A DNA stretch of 64,000 nucleotides from the NCBI GenBank assembly GCA_007922225.1, contig ML679956.1:74746095-74810094 (forward strand), read 5' to 3'. Every line of letters starts with the position of its first letter. The first letter of the stretch is position 1. The notes under the pieces are model-generated. The model saw only the letters and a program-made list of their open reading frames with translations, made no database searches and had not been told where the DNA came from. Below, piece after piece: positions 34,905 to 45,799 of the stretch. The position numbers and the translations under genes were made by a program. The DNA comes from Emydura subglobosa (Eukaryota; Chordata; Testudines; Chelidae).

Positions 34905-35390
34905 CAGTGGTTCCCAACAGGCTCATGGGCTCTTTCAAAGTGACCTGCCCCTCCCCTCCCACTGGCTGCAGAAGGCAGCACTGCCTGATGACCCAGGTGG
35001 AGTGTGTTACCATGGGGCTACAAGACTGGTGCAGGCTTCTTGCTGCAGCCAAAGATCAGCACTCCCCTCCCGCTGGCTGTAGCAGGGATCACGGCAAAGC
35101 CTAGGCACTGAGTTCTGTGCTGGAGCCAGAAGGAGCGGAGCACTGATCTCCAATCTCCCTGGCTGCAGAAGGGAGCCACTGCTTAGGGACCCTGGTGGAG
35201 CACACAGGGCTACAGGAGGCATGCGGTTTCCCTGCTGCAGCCAGGGGTACGGGAGATCAGCAAGGAGACAGCCTCGCTGAATTCCTTCTGTCTCGCTGCA
35301 GTGGGGGGGGCTGCTGGTGGAGAAGGTGGCCCTTTAGGGTTGTAAAAATTATATCTGTGGCCCTCCGGCCAAAAAGGTTGGGAGCCACTG
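34905..35390. mobile_element. hAT-type non-autonomous element, 486 bp, with exact 8-bp duplication
   Basis: Starts CAGTGGTTCCCAAC and ends GTTGGGAGCCACTG. Flanked by ATCTAGTC on both sides (34897-34904 and 35391-35398). The GC-rich body has no transposase. The body is found in reverse at 59450-59919, so both derive from the same family. Confidence 0.92.
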
Positions 35391-35486
35391 ATCTAGTCTC
35401 TGGTACAAGATGCCTAACCTGTATTTCTACATTGTGGGCTGAAACATGATCTCTGTCTTATTCTGGTGTAACCCACAAACAGAAGT

Positions 35487-35760
35487 CAATGGAATTCACA
35501 GATTCCAAGGCCAGAAGAGACCACTGTGCAAATCTTATCTGACCTGCTATATAACACAGGCCCTAAAACTGCCCCAAAATAATTCCTAGAGTTTACCTTT
35601 TAGAAAAACATCCCATCTTAATTAGAAAATTGTTAGTGATCGAAAATCCATCACAACCATAGGTAAATTGTTCCAATGGCTAATTACGCTGTTAAAAATT
35701 TTACCTCTTGTTCCCTGTCTGAAAATTACACCACTGTAAAACTAAAATCTAACCCTGCAT
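35487..35760 (-). repeat. CR1-like LINE fragment (reverse)
   Basis: Reads as the reverse complement of a LINE tail: ATTCACAGATTCCAAGGCCA then GAAGAGACCACTGTGC, and later GGTAAATTGTTCCAATGGCT and AATTACGCTGTTAAAAATTT, which recurs in related form at 52360-52390. Confidence 0.65.
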
Positions 35761-35959
35761 ATTTATTTCTCTTTAACTACTTTTTATAAAATTAGCATTT
35801 AATGATTCTATTGGAAAGGGGACACTTCATAATATAAAATTAATTTACAAATCTACTATAGTTGACACTACTTTGTAGATAGGCACTACTAAAAAACACA
35901 CAGACAATTTTCTCTAGTTCCAGGGTCTACTAGTAAGATACATCTGTCTTTTTGAAGGC

Positions 35960-36050
35960 ATAACTGAACAAAATTGTATGGCCTTTTATGCAGGAGGTTA
36001 GACTAGATGATCATTAGGGTCCCTTTGATGGTCCTAAAATCTGAAAAACT
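35960..36050 (+). repeat. CR1-like LINE tail fragment (sense)
   Basis: GCAGGAGGTTAGACTAGATG then ATCATTAGGGTCCCTTTGAT resembles the CR1 3' end also seen at 61260-61320. Confidence 0.6.
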
Positions 36051-36129
36051 AATAACATTGTTGGACTTTGTTTTTATAATAATACAGCATGCAGAGGTTT
36101 TTTTTAATTTCCCAAGAACATATTTTTCC

Positions 36130-36240
36130 TCAGGGTACTAAATACTTAAACCTACACTTTCAAATTCAAGTGCCTAAAATTAGGCACCTAAGTCTCTATT
36201 TAGGCACCAAAATAAGTGCCCTGATATTCAAAGATGCTGA
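36130..36240. repeat. MITE-like hairpin (TTAGGCACCTAA family)
   Basis: Contains AAAATTAGGCACCTAAGTCT and GCACCAAAATAAGTGCC with imperfect inverted symmetry. A related hairpin is at 52910-52985. Confidence 0.45.
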
Positions 36241-36707
36241 GGACATGTTTCTCCATAGCTCACAACCAACACTGTGAATTGTACCTGGAAATAAACAGGT
36301 AGTCAGTGCAGAGCAGACAGAAAGAGCAGGTGTTACAGCTAAAAAATGCAGAATTGTTTTGTTTAGAGCATCATTCCATAAAATTGAAATCTAAACTCCT
36401 ATCACAGTCTTACAAAGTACCTATGTTTCAAATATAGTAGAACCCCTTTTTAGAGAAACAAATTTGGTTAAGTGGGTTACGTCTTTGTATTTATGGCTGT
36501 TTTTATTAGATTATCAGCTACATTGCATCCAGAATGCTCCAGCAGTGTAGCTCTATAGAGAATACTATCTTCAGGAATCTAGAATTACAAGTAAGCAATT
36601 TCTCCTTTAATATGCCTAAGGGAGGAAAATAACTTTGGTGAGCATAATGGAATCCATCACATCCATCACTAGCTCTTGTGCTATAGACAGTTTAAAGAGC
36701 AGCGACA

Positions 36708-36999
36708 TTAATGCAGTTTTTCTTTTTTAAATATATTTGCACATGAAAAGGTTGTTAGTTCCTCCAGTATCCCCCTTACACGAGGGCTATTTGTGTCCTT
36801 GTCCATGGTTGTAAGAAGCATTTTAAAATGCTCTCGCTGAAGATCACCCATGATCTGACAGTGTATTAAATTTCTGTTGATGGCCTTATGCGGTTCATCA
36901 TGATCATGCTTACCGTTTGGAGCAGAACACAGCATGTAGATGACCTTGAGCTGCAGTGCTGGAACCCATCTGCTGTAATTTCCAACATGAAGGCTGCCT
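36708..36999 (-). other. Unidentified coding-like open stretch (possible exon or gene remnant)
   Basis: About 95 codons are open on the minus strand from about 36999 down to a stop near 36708. The protein has balanced composition (for example GNYSRWVPALQLKVIYMLC and ILEELTTFS) in AT-rich, otherwise frameless DNA. On the minus strand it is preceded by TTTAAATCCTAG, a usable 3' splice site. I do not recognise the family. It could be an exon of a minus-strand gene, a transposon remnant or a processed pseudogene piece. No clear 5' splice site was found at its end. Confidence 0.35.
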
Positions 37000-38472
37000 A
37001 GGATTTAAATCACAAGAAGATAAAGCTTCTAATGCTCCTCCGACAGTCATACACCAATATAAATAACTTTTTACATTAATGTGGTAGTGAAACAGTGATG
37101 CTTATCCACCTGCATTTTAGGATGGTTTTTAGCTATTTATTTATAGGAAGTTAAATCTCTTATTAAAACATAAGCAGTTAACTAAAGGGACCAAGGTTTG
37201 CATTTAATTACACCCATGCAACTTGAAGTCAATGGAATTGCATGGGTGTAGCCAGTCAGAATGTGTACAAGTGTTTTAGCTTTATATACCTCTGTATTTT
37301 TTATATATATTTATATATATATAAGTCCTTACTGTTATGCAGTCTATCATATTTAAAGCCCAAGAAGGTGATCAGCAAATTACTTTTTTTTTAAATTGAA
37401 CTTATTATTTAACATTTAGAGTGTGATAGTACCCAGGGGCCAGACCTGTTTGGCTCCCATTATGCTAAGTGCTGTATACAGATATAGAAAACGAAAGTCC
37501 CTGCTACAAACTGCTTATAATCCAGAAGACAAGATATAACAGGTGGCTGAGGCAAGCAAGCACATGGGGGAGACATGGTAATGGCCTTTTTATGTTTCCC
37601 CATGATATACAAAGTACTATCTGGGGTTTATTAAGGTGTGTTTTGTTTCGTTGGTTTGTTTCGGTTTGTTGTTTAATTTGCCCATTAAGGGTATCAAGAA
37701 TGGCAGTACTGGTCTTCCAGAAGACTTGTTGGGGATGTTGGAGAATGTAGTAGACCTTTAGTGCTTGCATCTTACTGTAATGAAGGGGTTGATTCTTTAA
37801 CAAAGGATTTATTTCTCCAAAGTGTTAATTGTCATTGAATTTGCAGTTCACCAAAAAAAAAAAAAAAGGTGAAAAAGTTTTAAACGATCTTTAAGGGAAG
37901 TGTTGATGATCCCCTGCATTGCCCCTAGGCATTTCTTGTTAGCTTTCAGCACTCATGGCGCAATAGATCTTCACACACAGGAGAGCAGATTTTCTCTGTT
38001 TACCCTGTTGTAAAATGGGATGGAACTATGGCTGGGATTATTAAAGGAGCAGATGGGGTTTAGAATTCCAACTCCCACCGAATTGTTCAGTGTGTTTACT
38101 CTAGCTTGCTCCAACAGCTAAATTATGATGTGTCGGTGATCACTTACGGATGCGTGTAGTTCCATTCAAACTGAGAGTTCACTAATATGAGTGAAGGGCT
38201 CCTCAAGCTGGCCCTCAGTGACAGCAAGGACCCTGTCTATCTTCTGTGCAGAGTATGATGAAAGCTCCTGATGGCAGGAAACCTTAGGCAAAAACCTGGG
38301 GAAGACAGCCTAGCTTAATCAGATGGCTCACATCTGTGGCTGTTCTGTTGCTAGGGAATTGATGGATGTTATGTAACAGAGGAGAGAAGAGACTTCTGAA
38401 CTTTCACCACAGCCCTGGCCTTAGATTGTAAGATTTTTCAGTGCTGCAATCAGTGTTGCCCCACCCTTTCCC
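37000..38472. other. Intergenic, nothing recognised
   Basis: AT-rich, with a TA-rich tract near 37300-37322 and an A run at 37853-37867. No gene or known repeat seen. Confidence 0.45.
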
Positions 38473-39107
38473 TCATAGAATCAGAAGATTACGGTTAGAA
38501 GGGACCTCAGGAAGTCATCTATTCCAACCCCAATCATCCCAGCCAGGGCTGTGTCAAGCCGGTCCTTAAAAACCTCAAACTATGGAGACTCCACCACCTC
38601 TCTGGATCCTTCACCACCCTCCTAGTGAAAAAGTTTTCCTAATAGCCAACCTAGACCTCCCCCACTGCAACTTGAGACCATTGCTCCTTGTTCTGTCATC
38701 TGCCACCACCGAGAACAGCCTAGCTCCATCCTCTTTGGAACCCCCCCTTCAGGTAGTTGAAGGCTGCTATCGAATCCTCCCTCATTCCTCTCTTCTGCAG
38801 ACTAAATAAGCCCAGTTCCCTCAGCCTCTCCTCATAAATCGTGCTCCAGCCCCTTAATCATGTTCATTGCCCTCCGCTGGACTCTTTCCAATTTGTCCAC
38901 ATCCTTTCAGTAGTGGGGGGCCCAAAACTGGACACAATACTCCAAATGTGGCCTCATCAATGTCGTATAGAGGGGAATAATCACTTCCCTTGATCTGCTG
39001 GTAATGCTCCTACTAATGCAGTCCAATATGCTATTACCCTTCTTGGTAGCAAGGGCACACTGTTGATTCATATCCAGTTTCTTGTCCACTGTTACCCCCA
39101 GTTCTAC
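38473..39107 (-). mobile_element. CR1 LINE 3' end (reverse) with RT C-terminal piece
   Basis: The 3' terminus at CATAGAATCAGAAGATTACG (about 38476) is followed by the CR1 3' region. On the minus strand an open piece (38907-39107) reads [14 protein letters not shown] and [20 protein letters not shown] then [10 protein letters not shown], the conserved C-terminal part of CR1 reverse transcriptase. DIRS copy D interrupts it at about 39107. Confidence 0.88.
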
Positions 39108-39454
39108 TTCGAGTGATTGCTCATGTCCATTCCAATATAGCTGAGTGCATGCCACCGTGCACTGGTATCCGGAACTTTTTTCCCCTTAGCAGACCCCATA
39201 GGGTCGGCTTAGGCGCCCCTTGGAGTACCGCGTGCATGCCACGGTATATGAGGTACTGCCAACCCTACGGGCCCTGAGTTCCTTCTTTCCGCCCGTGACA
39301 GTTACTGGAACGTCTTGCCTCTTGCCTTTCGCAAGTAGCATTCCCCTTACTGACTCTGTTAATCGTTGTTGAATAGTTTGAATAGGTTAGTGTGAAGTGT
39401 AGTGTTAAGTTAGTTAGAATTAGAATAGACGCCCTTAGGGCTTAGGGCCGGGCC

Positions 39455-40850
39455 ATGTCCGGCTCACCTGGCTTCAAGTCTTGCGCCGCTTGCGGCAAGC
39501 TTCTTCCCGTGAGTGACCCGCACGATCGCTGCCTCAAATGCCTGGGAGAGCAGCATCGGTGGGATAAGTGCAAGATTTGTAAAGCCTTCAAGCCGAGGAC
39601 TGAAAAGGGGCACGATATTTGGCGGAGGGCTATTTTGATGGAGGCGGCGCTCCGACCGGCCTCCGAACCGCCGCGTTCCACCTCAGCACTGAGCGTCTCC
39701 TCGGTGCGGAGCGCTCCACCGGCACCGGAATCTACCCGACGCCGCCTGTCTCCGGCGCCCAAGAAGAAACAGTGCCAGGGCACGGAGCACCCAGGCTCCC
39801 TCGCACCGCCTGCGCGGCCAGGGTCGAGTGAGGAAATGAACCAGCCGCGGCCCGTTGAGCCTGCTCCGGTGCCTGCATCTCTAAGCAGGGAGCCTCCCCC
39901 GACTCCTGGGGGTGGGGGGGCACCCCTGCAAGGACCGTCGACACTGGAGGCATTCCACGTGGCACGGGCCCTACTGACCATGCCCACGTCTCCGTCCCCC
40001 CCCTCGGCGAAGGGTGCGGGGACCGGTGTCCCGGGGCAAACCCGTGCTGGGTGCCTCCGGTGGATGGTCGAGACCCCCGTCAGGGGTGAGGTCTCCCACC
40101 AGATGGCCAGAGAGGGTAGAGCACGGCAGCTCCCTTCACAGCTCCGACTCTGAGTCATTGAGCTCCTCCTCCACGCGACATCGAGGATGGTCCCCAGCAC
40201 CGGAGGCATCGCGCTCAAGGCAGCACCGCTCCAAGTCCGCCTCGTGCAGTGCGCGCAGCTCCCGCACCCCGGCACTAAGCCCTTCAACTTGTGGGACTCC
40301 CTAAGGTGGTTCACTGAGGCCCTGGTCCAGGACCAGGCCACATACTTTAATACCATCATGGAGGAAGGAGCCACGGTGGCTAGGGCAGCGCTCCAGATGT
40401 CCTGTGACGCTGCTGACTTGGCGGGTAGGGCCATAGCCTCCGCCACCTCCATGAGAAGGTGCTCGTGGCTGCAATCCTTGGTCCTGTTCCAGGAGGTGCA
40501 GCAATCCATTCAGGACCTCCCTTTTGATGGGTCGGCCCTATTCTCCGACCAGATCCATGCGAAGCTGCATGGTCTGAAGGACTCCAGGGCCACTCTTCGT
40601 TCCCTGGCCCGGTGCACGCCCCAGGCTTCCAGGAGTCAGTCATGGCCCCAGGCGCAGCAGCAGTCAAGGCCTCCGCCCAGGCCTTTTCAACCCTATAGGA
40701 ATAGGGTCAGGAATAGGGGGTTTAGAAGGAGAAACCAGCCCCCCAGCTCATCCTCAGCTCCCCAGCAGGGGCCCCCAAGGGGTCGGGCAATCGGAGGAGA
40801 CAGTTTTGATGGTGTGCCTGAGGGCGGCGCCCCAACTGCTCTCCTGGATC
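39455..40850 (+). pseudogene. DIRS copy D gag (broken)
   Basis: Starts MSGSPGFKSCAACGKLLP at a good ATG after the leader. The first 60 residues have a Cys/His pattern (CAAC, then HDRCLKCLGEQH, then CKIC), zinc-ribbon-like. It is followed by a basic ILMEAALRP segment and a Pro/Ser-rich stretch. The frame ends at 40151-40153; an overlapping frame (from about 40014) continues as SRSRQHRSKSASCSARSS. Later KPFNLWDSLRWFTEALV resumes in the first frame and runs to SWLQSL, LPFDGSALF and LHGLKDSRATLRSLA. Compared with copy E, several hundred central codons are deleted. The C-terminal half belongs to the DIRS Gag type related to the LAP2alpha-specific region of TMPO. Confidence 0.8.
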
Positions 40851-42477
40851 TGCCCCGCCCCTTCCTAAACAGGTTAAGGCCCTTCTATCCCGAATGGGCA
40901 AAGATCAGTTCAGACCGTTGGGTCCTTGGGATAGTCTCAGGAGGGTATGCCCTACAGTTTACATCTACCCCCACCCAACAACCCTCCCCCAATGTCCCTC
41001 TTCAGGGACCCCTCTCATGAGCAACTCCTCTTGTAGGAAGTGGACACCCTTCTCAACATAGGAGTGGTGGAAATGGTCCCTCAAGGCAGAAGGGGGAAGG
41101 GGTTCTATTCGAGGTATTTCCTCATCCCCAAGGCAAAGGGGGTCTGAGACCCATATTAGACCTGTGTCGTCTAAACAAATACATCAAACGACTCAGGTTT
41201 CGCATGGTCTCCCTAGCCTCCATAATTCCTTCCCTGGATCCAGGAGACTGGTATGTTGCCCTCGACCTCAAGGACGCATACTTTCATTTGTCTATCCTCC
41301 CCAACCACAGGCATTTTTTCCATTTCATGGTGGCTGGCTCCCACTACCAGTTCACAGCCCTCCCCTTTGGCCTATCCTCAGCTCCAAGGGTGTTCACCAA
41401 GTGCATGGCGGTAGTGGCTGCCCACCTGAGATGAAAAGGTGTGCAAATTTTTCCTTACCTGGAGATTGGCTGATCAGGGGCAGGTCCAGGTCCCAAGTGC
41501 AGGAGAGCGTGACCCTCACTTACTCCAAGTGCAGCAGGTTGGGACTGCTCATAAATGAGCAGAAGTCCACACTAATCCCAGTGCAATGCATAGAATTCAT
41601 TGGGGCCACCCTGGACCCTTCCCAGGCCAGAGTCTTCCTGCCTCAGCCACGTTTCAAGGCAATGGTCTGTATCATCTCCCAACTGCACCGATGCCCCATG
41701 ACAACAGCCATGCGCTGCCTACAGCTGTTAGGCCACATGGCAGCCTGCACATTCGTAGTGAGACTAGCTCGCCTGAGGCTCAGACCACTTCAGGCATGGT
41801 TGGCCTCGGTATATGTGCCAAGCAGAAACACATTGAACCAGGCAGTCACAGTCCCCCTGCCCATCTTAGCCTCCCTGAACTGGTGGCGGGCTCCCAGGGC
41901 AGTGATGAAGGGTGTTCTGTTCAGGGAACTGGTCCCGTCGGTCATCCTAATTTCCGACGCTTCGGATGTAGGATGGGAAGCCCACATCAGCGCCAACGTA
42001 GGCACTCAGGGGCTCTGCTCGGGGGAGAAGAGGTGCCTGCACATCAAAATGAAGGAGCTGAGCGTCATTCGCCTAGCGTGCAAGGTGTTCCTCCATTTCC
42101 TGACAGGCAGAGTGGTGCAGGTGCTGATGGACAACACCGCAGCCATGTTCTACATAAACAGGCAGGGGGGAGTGCGCTCCTCGGCACTCTGTGAGGAAGC
42201 TATCCATCTGTGGGACTTTGCCGTGAGGCACGATTTCCACTTGACTGCCTCTCACCTCCCGGGAGTGAGGAACGACTAGGTGGATCACCTCAGCAGGTCG
42301 TTTCTACCCCACTACGACTGGTCGTTGCACCCAGAGGTGGTGGCTACGATCTTCCAGAAGTGGGGCGTTCCCCAACTGGACCTATTCGCGTCGGCCTGGA
42401 ACATGAAGTGCCCGAGGTTCTGCTCGCTCTGGGATCTCGAGACTGGGTACATTTCCAACGCATTCTTCATTGATTGA
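40851..42477 (+). pseudogene. DIRS copy D reverse transcriptase and RNase H (broken)
   Basis: RT begins RPFYPEWAKISSDRWVLG. The catalytic box LDLKDAYFHLSI (about 41264-41299) and the FGLSSAPRVFTK block are intact. A TGA stop follows HLR (about 41432), and a one-base deletion at about 41461-41464 falls exactly in the YLDD-type motif, so the frame changes at the second catalytic aspartates. Further on, GLLINEQKSTLIPVQ is followed by RNase H with LISDASDVGWEAH, IKMKELSVIRLA and VLMDNTAAMFYINRQGG, then SHLPGVRND, a TAG stop, VDHLSR and a VPQLDLFAS tail. At least two stops and one frameshift; inactive. Confidence 0.85.
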
Positions 42478-42719
42478 ACAGGGACCCTCATGTACGTGTT
42501 CCGGCCATTCCACTCCTGCCCAAGGTCCTGCTGAAAATCAAGAGGGACAAGGTGGATGTTATACTCATCGCTCCGACCTGGCCGAGACAGCACTGGTTCA
42601 GCATGCTGCTGGACCTTTCGATCGCCCTGCCCATGGAACTCCCGAGATGACCTGACCTTCTCTCCCAGAACCACGGTCGCCTGTTGCACCCAGACCTGGA
42701 CTCCCTGCACCTGACGGAC

Positions 42720-43268
42720 TAGAGACTCTGGAGCTGATGGAGAGAGAGCCTGCTTGGTGCAGGTCCAACAAGTCCTGCTTAGCAGCAGGAAACCTTCCAG
42801 ACAGGTCGTGTATCAGTGGAAACGGTTTACCTTTTGGGCGGAGTCCCAGGGTATCCCACCCAGCCTCTCCTATACAGGCAATCCTGGAGTACCTGCTCCA
42901 GCTAAAGCTCCAGGGTCTGGCGCTGGCCTCGTTGAAGGTTTACCTGGCAGCCATTTAGGCCTTCCATCAGCCTCTAGAGGGGAGATCGCTGTTCTCCCAT
43001 CCCATGTCAGTCAGGTTCCTCAAGGGGGTGGAGAGACTTTATCCGCAGGTTCGTAACCTGGTGCCTCCCTGGGATCTCAACCTTGTCCTCTTGAGACCCA
43101 TGGGGCCCCCTTTAATCCCATGGCTTCATGCCCCCTGCTCATGCTTTCATGGAAGGTAGCCTTCCTGGTGGCCATTACCTCAGCTAGAAGGGTCTCCGAG
43201 ATTAGGGCCTTGACCTCGGAGCCCCCGTATACAGTATTCTATAAGGTTAAAGTGCAGTTGAGGCTTCT
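42720..43268 (+). pseudogene. DIRS copy D tyrosine recombinase, N-terminal part
   Basis: Includes VYQWKRFTFWAESQGIPPS and a frame reading LQLKLQGLALASLKVYLAAI, the core-binding domain of a DIRS recombinase. It then follows the same path as copy G (LYPQVRNLVPPWDLN, AFLVAITSARRVSEIRAL). The element ends before the His-x-x-Arg and Tyr motifs. Confidence 0.75.
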
Positions 43269-43560
43269 GCTTCCCCTACCAAATCTTCCTGGTTTCTGAG
43301 CAGCAGGTCAAGATGCTCATGGACCCTAGTTGGTTCCTCCAGTACTTGCACCAGGAAGTTGTCTCCAACAGACTCCAAAAACTTCCTGGATTGTCTGCAC
43401 TGCTGCATTGTTCTCCCAGCAGATATCAGGGTGACTGAAGTCCCCCATTAAAACCAGGGCCTGTGATCTGGAAACTTTCTCCCACCACTCCTGTCTCCTG
43501 CCCTCTCTCTATCAATATGGCCTCTATTACTGTAGTATCTGAGCACCTCACAATCTTTGT
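43269..43560 (-). repeat. CR1-like LINE endonuclease-region fragment (reverse)
   Basis: On the minus strand it reads LVLMGDFSHPDICWENNAA, the conserved GDFN-type block of APE endonucleases in CR1-like LINEs. It directly abuts the broken end of DIRS copy D. Confidence 0.7.
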
Positions 43561-43959
43561 GGTAGAGCAAAGAATTGAAACCAGGTTGTTAGTATCCCAG
43601 GCAATGGCACCACACCATCCTTCCTCTTGTGCTTTACCTGTCTCAGGGCATCCATAAATCAAGATGTTTTGTGAAAACAACATCAAGAAAAGGGACATCT
43701 AAGAGGTACTATTTTGTTGATTGTAGACAACTGATGTTTCTAAGGCCCTTCCAGCCCATCAGTTCACTGCTCTAGGAGCTGCTCAACATTCTTCCCTAGA
43801 GAATTCGGGAGTCCAGCAGGATCTATAAATCTCTAAATGCAGAGGGGTGCTTGGAAGGCCTTGTAATAATTAAACCAGGACAAGGAGCAGCTCACTATAC
43901 TCAACAATATGCACAGCTGTGACAAGAATAAGATTCAATGTCTCTGACCATGCATCTGA

Positions 43960-44180
43960 GTTCAGAGACATATTTGATCAGACCCTGATCCAACTAGTCC
44001 AATATCCTGTCTGACAGCTGCCACCACCAGGTGCTTCAGAGGATGGTGTACAAAGCCCAGATATAGGCAGTTATGAAATGATCTGCTCTTGGAGAAGCCT
44101 CATAATCTGCAATAGTTGATTCATGAGGGTTTATATCTCTTTTAGAACCACTGTGGATAATCTGGCATAAAGGATCAGAG
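43960..44180 (-). repeat. CR1-like LINE tail (reverse)
   Basis: CAATATCCTGTCTGACAGCT then GTGCTTCAGAGGATGGTGTA belongs to the family at 44708-45090 and 3855-4134. Confidence 0.6.
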
Positions 44181-44707
44181 TTCCCAAGGAAACACACTAG
44201 AGATGTCATCTTTATGGATGCTGTAGGATGTCCTCTAGAGTTCTTTGATGACTCCAGCACCAAAGCTGACAGCAGCTCAGGATTATAATTTATAAGTGTG
44301 AAAGTATAAAAATGAGTGAAGATTGTTTATCTATAATCCTGTTTGTTATAGCCTTTTTCTTCCATTTTATCAAGCAAACTCCCCTTTAAAGAGACCAGCC
44401 TGCCTCCCCGACTCCAGAAGCTGGAAGAAAAGATGTGTCAGTCAGAGGTACTAAATAAACCTTCTTCATCTCTCTTCTTTGTGAAGTAACTTCCAAATGA
44501 GGAATAATAGAAAATTAGACTAAATTACTCCAAGCAACACTTCACAAGGGAAGGTGGCAGGGAAGAAGAGAGGACATTGACAAATAGGATATCCAGTGAG
44601 TAATCTTCAGCTATTAAATCTTTATAATGCAGCTTATTTAGGGAGGAACACAGCAGCATTTAACAGCACATCACAATGCTACATTTTAGGACAGGACATG
44701 AAGAATA
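44181..44707. other. Intergenic, nothing recognised
   Basis: No gene, known repeat or structure seen. Confidence 0.45.
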
Positions 44708-45090
44708 CCATAAAAACATAAGAATGGTCATACTGGGTCAGACCAATGGACCATCTAGTCCAGTGTCCTGTCTTCCAACAGTGGCCAATGTCCGGTACTT
44801 CAGAGGGAATGAATACAACAGATAATTATCAAGTGATCCATTCCATCTGCTGTTCCCAGCCTCTGGCAAACCACAATCCCTGCTTATCCTGGCTAATAGC
44901 CATTGATGGACCTATCCTCCATGAACTTAGCTAGTTCTTTTTTGAACCCCATTGTAGTCTTGACCTTCACAACATCCTCTGGCAAGGAGTTCCACAAGTT
45001 GCTGTGCATTATGTGAAGAAATACTTCCTTTCCAGCAGTTTTAGATGTCATCTGAACTGGAATATGGCCAGTACGCTGAGGTTAATGCCT
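44708..45090 (-). repeat. CR1-like LINE tail (reverse)
   Basis: AACATAAGAATGGTCATACT then GGGTCAGACCAATGGACCAT is the reverse complement of the tail at 4100-4134. It continues through CAGTGGCCAATGTCCGG and TCAAGTGATCCATTCC. Confidence 0.8.
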
Positions 45091-45799
45091 CTGTTTTTAC
45101 AAAAAATCGATCTAAGTGGCCTGGATTTTATTGTTTGCCCTATCCATAATGCAGTCTACTTTTAGTAATCATTAACCATCAAGTTCTTGCCCCATTGCTA
45201 TTATTTTGCATTTTGATGAAGTCATAGACATTGTCACTTGGAGCATAGATTCTGAGGACTTTTAGTCTATGTTCTGAATTTTTTAATTGCAAGCAAACAC
45301 TTCTACCAGTTTTGGAGTCCATGTGAATACAGACTTGAAAACTAAGTGCTCACAGTATTCATTATGTACATTTTAACTCTTTTATTTTTACATCTTATAC
45401 CATCCATCAGGATGAGTAGAGACAATTAAATAGCAAAAAATAGAATGGTCAAAAGAGAACCAGTAAATGTTATTTAATGATTTAGGACCATAGATTCCCC
45501 TATGTGCAGAAGAACAAGTATTAGGAAGCAGGAAATCCAATTCAGCATTTTCTTAAGATTATTGTAGTGGAGGATGTCAGCAGGGTTTGTCATCACTGTA
45601 GCAACTACTTGTTCTAAAATTGTCCTCCACTTACAACAGTGATGAGAATATGGGTCTAACCTTGAGTTCTTCAGATGGAACCTCTACCAGTATAATACTA
45701 GTCCCTTGCTTTGACGTTATGTTCATGCCTAGGGACCAGCCAAGAATGGGGTCCCATTGTCCTAGGCACCCTACAGACATAGAATGAGACAGCAATGTA
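45091..45799. other. Intergenic, nothing recognised
   Basis: AT-rich, no gene or repeat family recognised. Confidence 0.45.

Larger units (their letters stand above)
39108..43268 (+). mobile_element. DIRS-type retrotransposon copy D, 3'-truncated
   Basis: The best-preserved copy for gag, RT and RNase H. The left terminus (CTACTTCGAGTGATTGCTCA) lies in the CR1 at about 39108. A leader to 39454 is followed by gag, then RT/RNase H, then the recombinase start. It stops at about 43268 within the recombinase catalytic domain, just after ARRVSEIRALTSEPPYT, and the right terminal repeat and internal complementary region are missing. GC content is far above that of the surroundings. Confidence 0.92.

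Noticed and set aside
39442..40509. 355-codon open frame on the minus strand opposite DIRS gag
   Set aside because: It is the GC-rich antisense shadow of gag. Composition and position follow the sense codons, and no domain is visible.
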